NCBI GenBank assembly: GCA_024663395.1
Contig: JANFAH010000093.1
Coordinates: 62,001-126,000, forward strand
Length of the DNA: 64,000 nucleotides
Source: Pisolithus tinctorius
Lineage: Eukaryota; Basidiomycota; Agaricomycetes; Boletales; Pisolithaceae
Direction of reading: 5' to 3'
Shown here: positions 45,289 to 56,626 of the stretch, one piece after another
Position numbering within the stretch: position 1 is the first letter of the stretch
Layout of the letters: every line of letters begins with the position of its first letter
The notes under the pieces: generated by a model
Seen by the model: only the letters and a program-made list of their open reading frames with translations
Told to the model about the DNA's origin: nothing
Databases searched by the model: none
Translations under genes and position numbers: made by a program

Positions 45289-47491
45289 ATGGAGAGGCTT
45301 TCCGCTATTTCTCGTTTCAAGAACATCTGCCCGTTCTTGGGTAGAACGCAAGTATCTACTTTGCGCATGTTGTCTACTTCATCTTCTCCCCAGTTTCCCT
45401 CTCTGTCTTGCCTCACCGAGAGAGCTACCAAGTGCCCCATCATGGGTCCAGCCCTGCAAATGCGTTCCACTCAACTTGTTGCCGGCTATGCTAGCGTAGC
45501 TGGCCAGGAGGATGTTGAGAGAATCCATCATAGCAAGGGAATTTATCCCGGGAATCCTGTTACCGATGCCGACGTCGCTAAGTGTCCGCATGCGTCCGCT
45601 GCCCGGGCAGCTGCACGTATGGCCGAAGAGCTCGCTGCTGCTTCTACTGTGGAAAAGGGAAACGCGAAGGCGGAAAAAAACGGGAACGGGAGGCTGTCCT
45701 TTCCACAAGGCTGCTGCTGCTCCTAAGCCCGTTGTGATGCACGATGCCGAACCAGTAATTGAGCAGCGTGCCTCTGGGACCTTCGATTATGCTCAATTCT
45801 ATGCCGCGGAGTTGGAGAAAAAGCACAAGGACCAGTCCTATCGTTACTTCAACAATATTAACAGGCTTGCGGCCAAGTTCCCTGTCGCTCATACTGCGAA
45901 TGTGAAAGACGAGGTCGAAGTGTGGTGCGCCAACGACTATCTTGGAATGGGCAATAATCCCGTCGTTTTGGAGACTATGCAGTTCGTGAACATTGATCCT
46001 ATGCACCTATGCACTTGGTTCTCACATTTTCCATAGTCGTACTTTGGACAAGTACGGTGCCGGAGCGGGCGGGACGCGAAACATTGCTGGCAACAGCACT
46101 CTGCACCTGAGCCTCGAGAATGAGCTGGCTTCGCTTCATAGGAAGCCTGCGTCCCTTGTATTTTCTTCGTGCTACGTGGCCAATGATGCGACTCTTTCGA
46201 CTCTGGGGGCGAAAATACCTGGCCTTGTCTATTTCTCTGATGCATCCAACCACGCCTCTATGATACAGGGCATCCGTCACTCCGGTGCGAAGAAGGTCAT
46301 TTTCAAACATAACGACCTTGAAGACCTCGAGTCCAAATTGAAGATGTGGCCCCGAGAGACTCCCAAGGTCATTGCATTTGAAAGCGTCTACTCCATGTGC
46401 GGGAGTATCGGACCTATAAAGGAAATCTGTGATCTAGCTGAGAAGTATGGTGCCTTAACTTTCTTGGACGAAGTCCATGCGGTTGGCTTGTACGGCCCTC
46501 GCGGAGCTGGTGTTGCCGAGCATCTTGATTTCAACGCCCATCTTGAGGCTGGTCAAAGCTCAGCAGCGATCAAAGGGAGCGTAATGGATCGTGTGGACAT
46601 CATCACTGGTGAGTAAGAAAACTTGTATATAAGAGGCAACCCTAGTGACACCTTTCGAAAGGAACCTTGGGTAAAGCTTATGGAACTGTCGGAGGCTACG
46701 TGGCCGGCTCCAAAGGCTTCGTCGATATGATCCGGTCCTACGCACCTGGCTTTATCTTCACCACTTCTCTTCCCCCTGCCACCGTTGCTGGAGCTCGTGC
46801 TTCCGTCATTTACCAGAAACATCACATGGGTGACCGCGCTTTGAAGCAAATCAACGTTCGGCAAGTGAAGGAAAAGCTCGCGGCCATCGATATTCCAATT
46901 GTCCCAGGTCCTTCCCACATTGTCCCAGTCTTAGTCGGCGATGCCGGGTTGGCAAAAGCAGCTAGCGATAAACTCCTCATGGAGCATGGTATCTACGTCC
47001 AAGCCATCAATTATCCCACGGTCGCAGTTGGCGAAGAACGCCTCAGGATTACCGTTACTCCTCGCCATACCAGTGAACAAATCGATGGTCTAGTCAAGGC
47101 ACTTGACTCGGTTTTCACTGAGTTGAGCATTAACCGCGTTAACGACTGGACCAAACTCGGTGGCCGTGCCAACGTCGGGTTCCCCGAAGCCTCCACTGTA
47201 GAGCCGATCTGGACAGATGCACAAATCAGCGTGGCGGGAAACCGGAAGACGTTGCATGATGGACAGGAAGCTGTGATCGATACTGCGGCAGTTGATGCTG
47301 TCCGTAAGGAATTCGAAGCGTTGTTGGGTCCAGTAGAGATGAACGGGGTGAACAGGGCGGCCGACGCGGCGGTGCTCGCAGGGGCGATGGAACTGGTGGC
47401 CGAAGCTATGCCCAGAAGTCCTCCGCGCACGTCCATTCGCTTTGACCGTGCTGAGGCTGCTGTAGTTGCGCCGGTTGCTGTCGCTGCCTGA
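45289..47491 (+). CDS. HEM1: 5-aminolevulinate synthase, with an apparent one-base frame break
   Basis: First enzyme of haem synthesis: glycine plus succinyl-CoA to 5-aminolevulinate, in the mitochondrial matrix. The presequence region contains three Cys-Pro haem-regulatory motifs: [16 protein letters not shown] and GGCPFHK. The catalytic part has [91 protein letters not shown] and the PLP lysine in [14 protein letters not shown]. Two introns join the catalytic exons cleanly. Between the second and third Cys-Pro motifs the frame slips at a run of seven A (45674-45680): upstream frame 1 reaches a stop at 45726, while the rest lies in frame 2. Either a sequencing indel or a real mutation. Confidence 0.9.
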
Positions 47492-48033
47492 ACTTGGTCT
47501 GCCTCCGATTTAGGTGTCGCAATTGTCTTTCGGTAACTACAATGATCTAGAATGTGCAGCTTAGAATGTGCAGCAGTTGGTTTTGCGTCGCAAGTAATGC
47601 AAGGGCTTGACGCGCGCAAGATGTCGGCGAGCCTCGGAGAGTAGTATTTGGATTATTATCCCACTATGGTTCTTAAATAAAGATAAATCAACTTCCGTAG
47701 AAGGCAACGGTTTCGTCGCCGGCTCCTTGGCTGAAACCTCGGATGAAGAAACGGAAGTGCGATGACAAGTCGCATGTCCACCCAGTGAAGTCAATCAACC
47801 TCCACCGCTGTCTACCTACATCTCCTTCCTAACCACAATCGAACACAGGTGTTTTCAAGCGAGGACGCCAGTTCCAGACGAACCCAGAAAGCGTAGTACG
47901 CACTTGTCTAGGAGTAGTACGACACGTGACCGGCAGCAGTTGTTTGCCTCAATCTTATGTAGCGTAATAACTTCAAACTCAAACGCTTTCCTGTGTTCAG
48001 CACTCGGTGACCATCTTCAGGCACTCATTTTCT
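47492..48033. other. Intergenic, ARL1 upstream region
   Basis: 542 bp between HEM1 and ARL1 with no supported gene. A minus-strand open frame at 47561-47794 lacks motifs. The text CACGTGACC occurs at about 47923. Confidence 0.4.
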
Positions 48034-48919
48034 ATGGGCCTCACATTTTCAACGCTGTTCCAGTCTCTGGCACAGCTAATGCGATGGAGTAAGGACCAGG
48101 ATGTTCGCATTCTCATGTTGGGTCTTGATTCTGCTGGGAAGGTGCGGGTTAATGGGGTGGTAGCGATGATCTCCGTGCTCACCACGATGACAGACTACTA
48201 TTCTATACCGACTACAAGTGCGTAGCGTGCTTTATATCCCGTATACCGAGTGCTAACTTGTCAATAGATCGGGGAGGTTGTCTCGACGATACCCAGTGAG
48301 CTTGCCCAATGCTGTGTTTATGGAACGTGGCTGGCTGACGTCAGTGTCTGGAAAATAGCGATTGGCTTTAATGTCGAGACTGTCCAGGTTCTCCCCGTTT
48401 GCACGTTCGGTGGGGATTTCATTACTGACATCTCATCAGTACAAGAACATTAAGTTCCAGGTTTGGGATCTTGGAGGGCAGTCAAGCATCAGGTGCGTCT
48501 CGCTTTCTGTTACTCTACAGAGCAATGCCGGATCTCTGGTTCCCTAGACCGTATTGGCGGTGTTACTTCCCGAATACGTCGGCTATCATCTATGTCATCG
48601 ATTCATCTGATCATACCCGGTTGTCTACCTCTCGGGGAGAGCTTCTGACGATGTTATCGGAGGATGAGCTTTCCGGCGTTCCCCTTCTTGTTTTCTGCAA
48701 TAAGCAGGATGTTGAAGGTGCATTGAAGCCGGAAGAGATTAGCGACCGGCTAGGCCTTGCGGGTAAAGAGACGTCGAGGCAATGGAGCGTGCGCGGGAGC
48801 TGTGCCACGAAGGGGGAAGGTTTAGAGGAGGGCCTTGATTGGTGCGGTCACCTCCATTTTCGTTTCGTGTTGGGGTTCACAATATAAACAGGCTAGTGAA
48901 TGCCATCCAGAAGAAGTAG
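48034..48919 (+). CDS. ARL1: ARL1-like small GTPase, eight exons
   Basis: ARF-like GTPase of the trans-Golgi that recruits GRIP-domain golgins. Gly2 for N-myristoylation is present (MGLTFSTLF). GTPase motifs after splicing: GLDSAGKTTILYRL (P-loop), VSTIPTIGFNVETV (switch 1), [20 protein letters not shown] (switch 2), CNKQDVEGAL (NKQD) and SCATKGEGLEEGLDW. It ends LVNAIQKK. Seven short introns, with exons as small as about 24-27 nt around TTILYRLQ and IGEVVSTIP. Size of about 185 residues fits Arl1. Confidence 0.93.
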
Positions 48920-49207
48920 TGGCTGCCCGACTGCTATCTCATCCGGTTTCTTGCACGTTCGTTACCAGCTTTGTTTCCATCGGACCCTGGGTCATTGAGG
49001 TAGCGAACACTTACATTAAGTACTTCTAATATACCTACTAGACTTGCTCCTGGAATAACAGTATCGTTGCAGGGTTGCGTAGTACGACGTAGCCCTGGCC
49101 ATTGCTTCCGATTATTCACGGACCGAGTTGCTTGGCCAATTCCGAGTGGCCTGGAAGTACCTGACAAGCAGGTTGTACAGGATATCGTGAAGGCAGCGTG
49201 AACTCGA

Positions 49208-51007
49208 TCAGCTAGGGTAGACTCCGGTCGACCATGACCACTCCCAGGCTCTCTCCTCCGGGTGCGCTATGCAATCTTGGTATACGTCGAGGTCTGGTCT
49301 CCACACGCGCACAGTTCTGTCATCAGCACAGGAGGCGATCATGTCGGTTGCCCAGTCAACAGCGCCGACCTCACCGGTTTGTCCACGCAGCTCCACGGCA
49401 GTGGTTGGAGGCACCGCAGAAGAAAGACGGCCAACGTTGCTAACGTCGTAGAGAAAAAGACTGCCATTCTTTGCCGTGCATCCGCTGGCGAGCCATCTTC
49501 CACACGGTGAGCTTGCCAGACGAACATAAAAGCTAGACAGCATGTTGGGGTGCGTAATCGATTCCATATGCGTCAGCGATGAAGAATCGTAAGCATGGAT
49601 ATAATTATCGGCTCCGAGCGCGAAGAGAAGACCAGATGTAGGTCCCGAACCGGCACATAGGGCCATGAGGCCGCGCGCGCGGCGAGCACCGTGAAGCATC
49701 GTTGGATCTGTGGGAGACGTACACGCTGGAGCCATTGGGGGAGACTTTTTTGTCCGCTTTCCAGTTGCACTAACTTTCGGCTGCCGGAGGTCCCACATAT
49801 TAAGAATACTGCGCTTCAGGTCAGTGACCGCCTCGTAGAGTCGCAGTAGTCTTACCCATCAAATGATCCACAGCTTACAAGAGTGTCGGGATTGCTGTAG
49901 AGCAGGCCGGTGACACTTCTTGGCAAGTGCATCGTTTTCCTCCTCCCCCCTTTGTTCTTCTCTTGTCCATGGGCGGCATCAATGGCTATAACCGGGCGCA
50001 ATGGTGAGGCGTTTTCGCTTGTTCCAGAATTTCCATCATTGGCGGTGACCCGTAAATCCCAGAGGTAGATATTTCCGTCTCGGCTTCCCGTGCTTAGCAG
50101 ATCGGGATGCGATGGATTCCATGCAATGCACTTGACAGTACTTGAGTGTCCCTGAAGGACTTGTATGACTTGCTGAGTCTCCACGGAAGTGATGTGAGTC
50201 CTTTTGTCTCCTGATGCTGTCGCCAGAATAGAATCATCCAGATTCCACTTGATATCGAATATGCCATTATAATGTGGCTGAAAAAGCGTTCGTTGGGACT
50301 CTACAAAAATAAAGCCGTCCGTCATTTGGATTGACGGATACGCATGGAGGTAATTACCAAATTCCCAGTCATGTCGTTTCGAAGTGTTCAGGATCATGAC
50401 ACTCCCCTCTTCAGTAGCTACCGCGAGGAATGGAGTGCTGTTGCGTTTCGCGCCTGGAAACCCGTCAGTCGGAGTACTTAAGCAAGACATTAATCTCGGC
50501 ACACTAACCATTGGAATATGCACAAGCATAAGGTGGAGTGACGAAATGGGTATCCGACAAAGAATGACAGGTATACACATCGGATTTGTGTGATGATACA
50601 AATGACTGCAAAATCCGACGAGAAGGGACTGGGTGGGAGTGAACTCTACTTCGGAAACAAACGCAGCACGATATATATAAAATTGACGTACGGATGGTTC
50701 GCGTAGGGCCAATGGGGGAACGGAAGGATGCAGTTCTGAGCAGGTTGAACATGGTCTGGCGACGTGTTCTGCCATTGACGACTTCAACAACCCCCATATC
50801 GACATCACCCTCTGTGTTCTGGGCAGTCACGACTCTGGGTCGTTTGGATGGTGTGTCGTCGGGTTGGGCAATTCTACGTTTGCAACCCACATCTTGCGGA
50901 GGCGTCGGCAGAGCCGCGATCGCAAAGCCAACTCTGCTAGCCGGATCGATGTTTGTCGCATTTGCCAGTGGTCTGCAGGGTGTGACGTTGGGTGTAGGAA
51001 GTGCCAT
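49208..51007 (-). CDS. CDT2: CDT2/DTL-like WD40 substrate receptor of CRL4
   Basis: WD40 adaptor of the Cul4-Ddb1 ubiquitin ligase that destroys Cdt1 and related targets on PCNA during S phase. WD repeats seen: PFLAVATEEGSVMILNT, GIFDIKWNLDDSILATASGD, VLQGHSSTVKCIAWNPSHPD, LSTGSRDGNIYLWDLR, NPDTLVSCGSFDG-ILNMWDLR, GLLFALGADNYIHAYDSSSL, WLASGCTAKNGSLFLYDVSN and MIASCADDRTVRVWRPDLDV. The GDK-RTHI-SVET sequence after repeat 2 and the DxRxVRVW end are typical of Cdt2. Start at ATG 51007 (MALPTPNVTPCRP). Four or five introns. Divergent from LYS12 across 188 bp. Confidence 0.86.
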
Positions 51008-51195
51008 CGCCGCTGAGGAGAGGACAGACGACTTGCCGCTATTACGACGCGTTGTCAGACGCGCCAATAAACGCGTCGTGTTTGTTCACGTGACAATGAA
51101 CATGCTGCTGTCATGATGTTGTCCGATTGGAGGCCGATTATTCGGTTAACCGTCTTCCTCAATCTTGTCGAGTCCAGCCAATTCACTAGGAATTC
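51008..51195. promoter_or_regulatory. Bidirectional promoter, CDT2 / LYS12
   Basis: 188 bp between divergent ATGs. ACGCGT-like text (GACGCGTTG and AACGCGTCG at about 51045-51080) resembles the MCB element of S-phase promoters, which would suit CDT2. This is inference from a short motif. Confidence 0.4.
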
Positions 51196-52765
<1,570 letters not shown>

Positions 52766-53089
52766 GGAGGACTGCGATACTAGCTCGGACTGGGGCTGAG
52801 ATGGACATACTAGTTACTGTATTCCCACATGAACACCTCGTGTTTGTTCACGGGACGAATCGCTATGTCATGTAAGGCACCGGAAACGTGTTTCATAGAC
52901 CCCCTCGGTGGGGTACATAACGTGGAGATATCTCATGATCAGAGAGCTCTTATTACATGCCCTCTGCCACGATAAGTAGCGTTCACTTCGCGTGTTCCTT
53001 GAGTTTTTCATTTCGTTTCGCGTGGTTGCGTGCGTCACCACCCACGAGGCTAGCAATACTCGTTCCCTGCCTACGATCGACTTCGCGAA
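52766..53089. other. Intergenic, no gene seen
   Basis: 324 bp between LYS12 and the Q/P/W-rich gene; presumed 3' UTR and promoter. Confidence 0.45.
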
Positions 53090-55405
53090 ATGGGCAAGAA
53101 TGCAAATAAGAAGGGGAAGCAGAAGGAGACTGCCCCCGCCGTCCCTGCCTCCACGCCGGCGCCTCCCCATCCCCCTCCCCCTCCCCCGCCTCCACCTCCA
53201 CCTCCTTCCACTGTTCCGATAATACAAGCACCATCTCCACCCGCTGCAAAACACATACGGCATCCCCCTACTACCATGGCAGTGATCGAGGAAGAAGACG
53301 CCCAGGCGGGTCCCTCCGGTGAGTCTATCCGACTATACTGCAACACAACCAAGACGAGTTGGTTCATTCACGGGCCAAAGGCTAATCAGATCTGCATAGG
53401 GGACTCGTATGAAGGTACAGAGGGATGGCAAGATGTGGGTCAGCAGGAAGACATGTCGGACGCGGGGTGGGCAGCGGGATCCATCATGGATCCCGGAAAT
53501 GGTAATGACAACTGGGCCGTTGCTAACGACACCCAAGGCTGGGAAATAAATTCTGCTGCAGCACCGCCTGCTCCTCCTCCTCCACCCCAACCTCAGCAGC
53601 AGAAACACCCGGGCGGAGGCAAGGCCCAGACTAGGCATCAACAGCAGCAATTTGCTCAGCCGCAACAACATCGACACGAACAACAACACCCGCAGCATGT
53701 TAACGCGTCGTCTATGGGGCAAACAGCTTGGAACCACCCAGAAGGCGTGAGGAGGACGACCTGGAATACCGCCAAGAATCACAACATGAAAGATGGCGCT
53801 TGGACTACTTGGGCTAACGAAGGCTCGTGGGATGTCCAGTCTGCAGCACCAGATTCGATGGAAGACTGGAGCGAAGGCAATAGCGGGAACGACCTCAACA
53901 ACTGGGGTCAAACGGGCTCCGCCTGGGGTCGTTCGGCGTCCGTTCCCTCTGCACATACACATACAACATCGCGTCAACAACAAAGCGGGTGGCAGAACTG
54001 GAGTGCAGAGGCACAGAGGTTACCTAAGGTGACATTTGATCCAGCTATTCCCCTCTCCCCTAGCACTGCTGGCAAGAAGCCGGTTCTCTCCCAACACCAG
54101 CGGTCCCAGATTTTAAATGCATTGCTTAACCGATCACAACAGAATCACCAACCATACACTGTTCCCCAAAATCGGGGTGGAACATACCCTCAGGCTGCCG
54201 ACGTAGGCTGGCAGCAGGCGCCACAGGCGTGGCTACCGCCCAACACGCAGAAAATTGCTCACCAACAACCTCCCAACCTCGACGTGCAACACGAATACCA
54301 CGACGGGAACGGGAACGGGAAAAAGAACAAGAAAAACAGAAAGCAGAAGAAACAGCAGCACCAAGAAACCAACGACGTTTGGGGTCTTGGCGGCGGTTGG
54401 AATGACCAAGATGAAACTGAGGATGACTCCGTAGGTGATGACTGGGGTCGGAAGGTACACTTCCCTCCATCTAACAACGGTGTCCATCCCGCACCTCCCG
54501 CACCTCCCGCACCTCCTGCACCTGCACCTCGTGCACCCGTTGATCCTTTTAGCATCTACGCTTCTCCGACAAACTCCCTGGGTATTACTTTGTATCCTAA
54601 CGACACGCCAATGTCCAAAACACTTGCCTATGCTTACCACGGTACCGGAGCATCACCGGGCGGCGACACCGGTCGCATCGCAATGCGCCAACTTGCAGAT
54701 GTGCACTTTATCGAATCGCACGGGAAGGCTATCCAAGGCGTGTGGAATGCTTTTTACAACCGACGGCGCAAGGCAGATGACCGCTTTCACTGGTTGTTCC
54801 CTCCTGGAAAGGATGAACGTGTCGCTGGGCTCATGGCTTGGATCGACATGGTATCCGCTGCCATTGCGTCTTATGGAGTCTGTTTTTTCCCTCCTTTTTC
54901 CTGTCAACCAAATGTCCTTATCCATTGCTTAGCTTCAGAAGTTCCTACAAACACGACAACGCGGAGCGCTCTTCGTGAATGCTGACTACAGTCCTCCCCA
55001 AGCGCCCGGCCAGCCAGCCTTAGACTGGATGACTTGGGAACAGATCCAACCCACCATGGATCGCGTCTTGCAGGAGTCCGTCGGGTACTACAAACCTGCA
55101 ACCCATGTGGTCATTTTTGTCTACCTTTCATCACCCTCTGGAAATAGCGTCGCCATCTGGAGGCGGAAGCTTACTATACCCGATAACGTTCGACTTGCAT
55201 ACCAAGCCCAGATTACGCAGATCATATCTGCTTTGCCTGCAGTATACCGTGTCTTAGTTGACGAGTACGTAGATAAACCGGCGTGTGCCAGTTTTACGTG
55301 CGCTAATGTTACCGCAGGTTACCCAAGAAACCCGACGCTGCGCCGCCCCCACCGCCCAAAGAAAAGAAAAAACGGAAGTGGTACAAGCTATGGTTATTCT
55401 CATGA
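53090..55405 (+). CDS. Basidiomycete Q/P/W-rich protein with a CcmS-related-type C-terminus
   Basis: Three exons, about 735 residues. The first ~520 residues are low complexity: polyproline (about residues 26-40), Gln/His runs, repeated acidic Trp motifs (EGWQDV, DNWAVA, EDWSEG) and a Lys-rich patch (GKKNKKNRKQKKQQ). The C-terminal ~200 residues look folded: YAYHGTGASPGGDTGRIAMR, FIESHGKAIQGVWNAFYNRR, GALFVNADYSPPQAP, WEQIQPTMDRVLQESVGYY, VVIFVYLSSPSGNSVAIWRR, then a Pro/Lys tail ending RKWYKLWLFS. I remember this C-terminal pattern from basidiomycete proteins labelled CcmS-related; no function is established. The GGA|GTCTGT donor is weak but keeps frame. Confidence 0.75.
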
Positions 55406-55684
55406 CTTCTCATTTCTTCCTGTAGGAACAGTATCGCTTTCCTCTTTGTTTGTTCTCCATCTTCAGATACGGGTATGTTTGTCTTCTTTGCGCTTGTTCT
55501 GCAATGCTGTCGATTTTATCTTCCACTGTCTTCATATACAATTAGGTGGTTCCGAATGGAGTAGCATCTGGGATACAGTACATCGGTGTAAGTTAGTGAT
55601 AACGGCGGACAATGATACAAAGCCTGTTGGGATAGATTATCCCCTCATAAAGGTCAGGATGATGTACTACTTGTGAATGACCCC

Positions 55685-56326
55685 CTAAATATCATCTTGA
55701 GGGTTGCTTAGCGGTGTGTTTGAGTGAGGAGGTTTATACAATCTCAATGCAAGGTCGCGCAGCCTTTCGACACCATGCTTATCTGCAGCTGACGTCATCC
55801 CCATGGATAATTGTACTTCATGCATGAATTCTGCGATATTAGCCAGTGACAACCCAAGCTGAGGGAGCACACTATACAGGTGCTCCCTGTGAATTTAGAA
55901 TGCAGCAGTATCAGACGTCACAAAACGAGAAGTAGACTCGGTGGCATATGTAGCTTACCCTGTCTGCCTCAGTTCCGAAGAATGCTTCAACAGGTCAGCT
56001 CTGATGGCGACGTCGGATGATTCGGTTCGAATGCGATGGTACTCAGAGTTCTGCCGGAGAAGCGAGAGCTCGTTTCGTACGACGTCTAGTTCCTTCCGCA
56101 GTGCCGCCTCGCGGGCCAATGTCTGCAAGTTCCTTTGCATCACGTTCGTGCTCGCAGCCAATTGCTCCAGTTGGCGGGACAAGTGGGTCATGCGTCTGTT
56201 GATAAAGACGTAAGGAATGATCGTGAAGGGTGTTAGAAAGGTGGCGAGGACGGCGAAAGTGGTAATAGCTGGATGCTGCTGGTGGGCGTTCCTCCCTGAG
56301 GATGGGTTCGCGTCAAGGGCTGGCAT
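55685..56326 (-). CDS. Small membrane/coiled-coil protein, unknown
   Basis: Two exons, about 190 residues. After a short polar N-terminus (MPALDANPSSGRNAHQQHP) comes one hydrophobic segment (ITTFAVLATFLTPFTIIPYV, residues about 21-40). A long coiled coil follows (MTHLSRQLEQLAASTNVMQR to LRKELDVVRNELSLLRQN). The last exon encodes LPQLGLSLANIAEFMHEVQL and HGVERLRDLALRLYKPP. Splicing through GG|GTAAGC to TTCACAG is clean. A single-span membrane protein with a long coiled coil could be an organelle tether or mitochondrial protein; that is inference. Convergent with the Q/P/W-rich gene. Confidence 0.7.
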
Positions 56327-56626
56327 TTGTTGGGAGACCTTAGAATGTTTGCACCGATGACGACGACGATTCTGAATCCGCTATTACTAGAAGTGATGGG
56401 GTCAAAAACTGTAATTATAATTAGCAGCCCGGGGATTTCTTAGGTAATCTATACTGTTGCTACCTTGACCATCATTTGCCTCGTTGGAGTCAGGCTGCAA
56501 GACAGCGCCGGGTTTGCAGCGTGCCCGAGAGAGCAGTCTACACTACTACCATCCCGGGAAATGCTGCATCGTTGCGGTTGATTACTTCGTTTGCAGTCTC
56601 AAATCTTCCATTCTCTATAGGACTCC
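56327..56626. promoter_or_regulatory. Divergent promoter, coiled-coil orphan / GAR protein
   Basis: 300 bp between divergent starts; AT-rich stretch at about 56410-56460, no defined element. Confidence 0.4.

Noticed and set aside
47561..47794. Minus-strand ORF between HEM1 and ARL1
   Set aside because: Short, no motifs, and it overlaps the expected HEM1 3' UTR.
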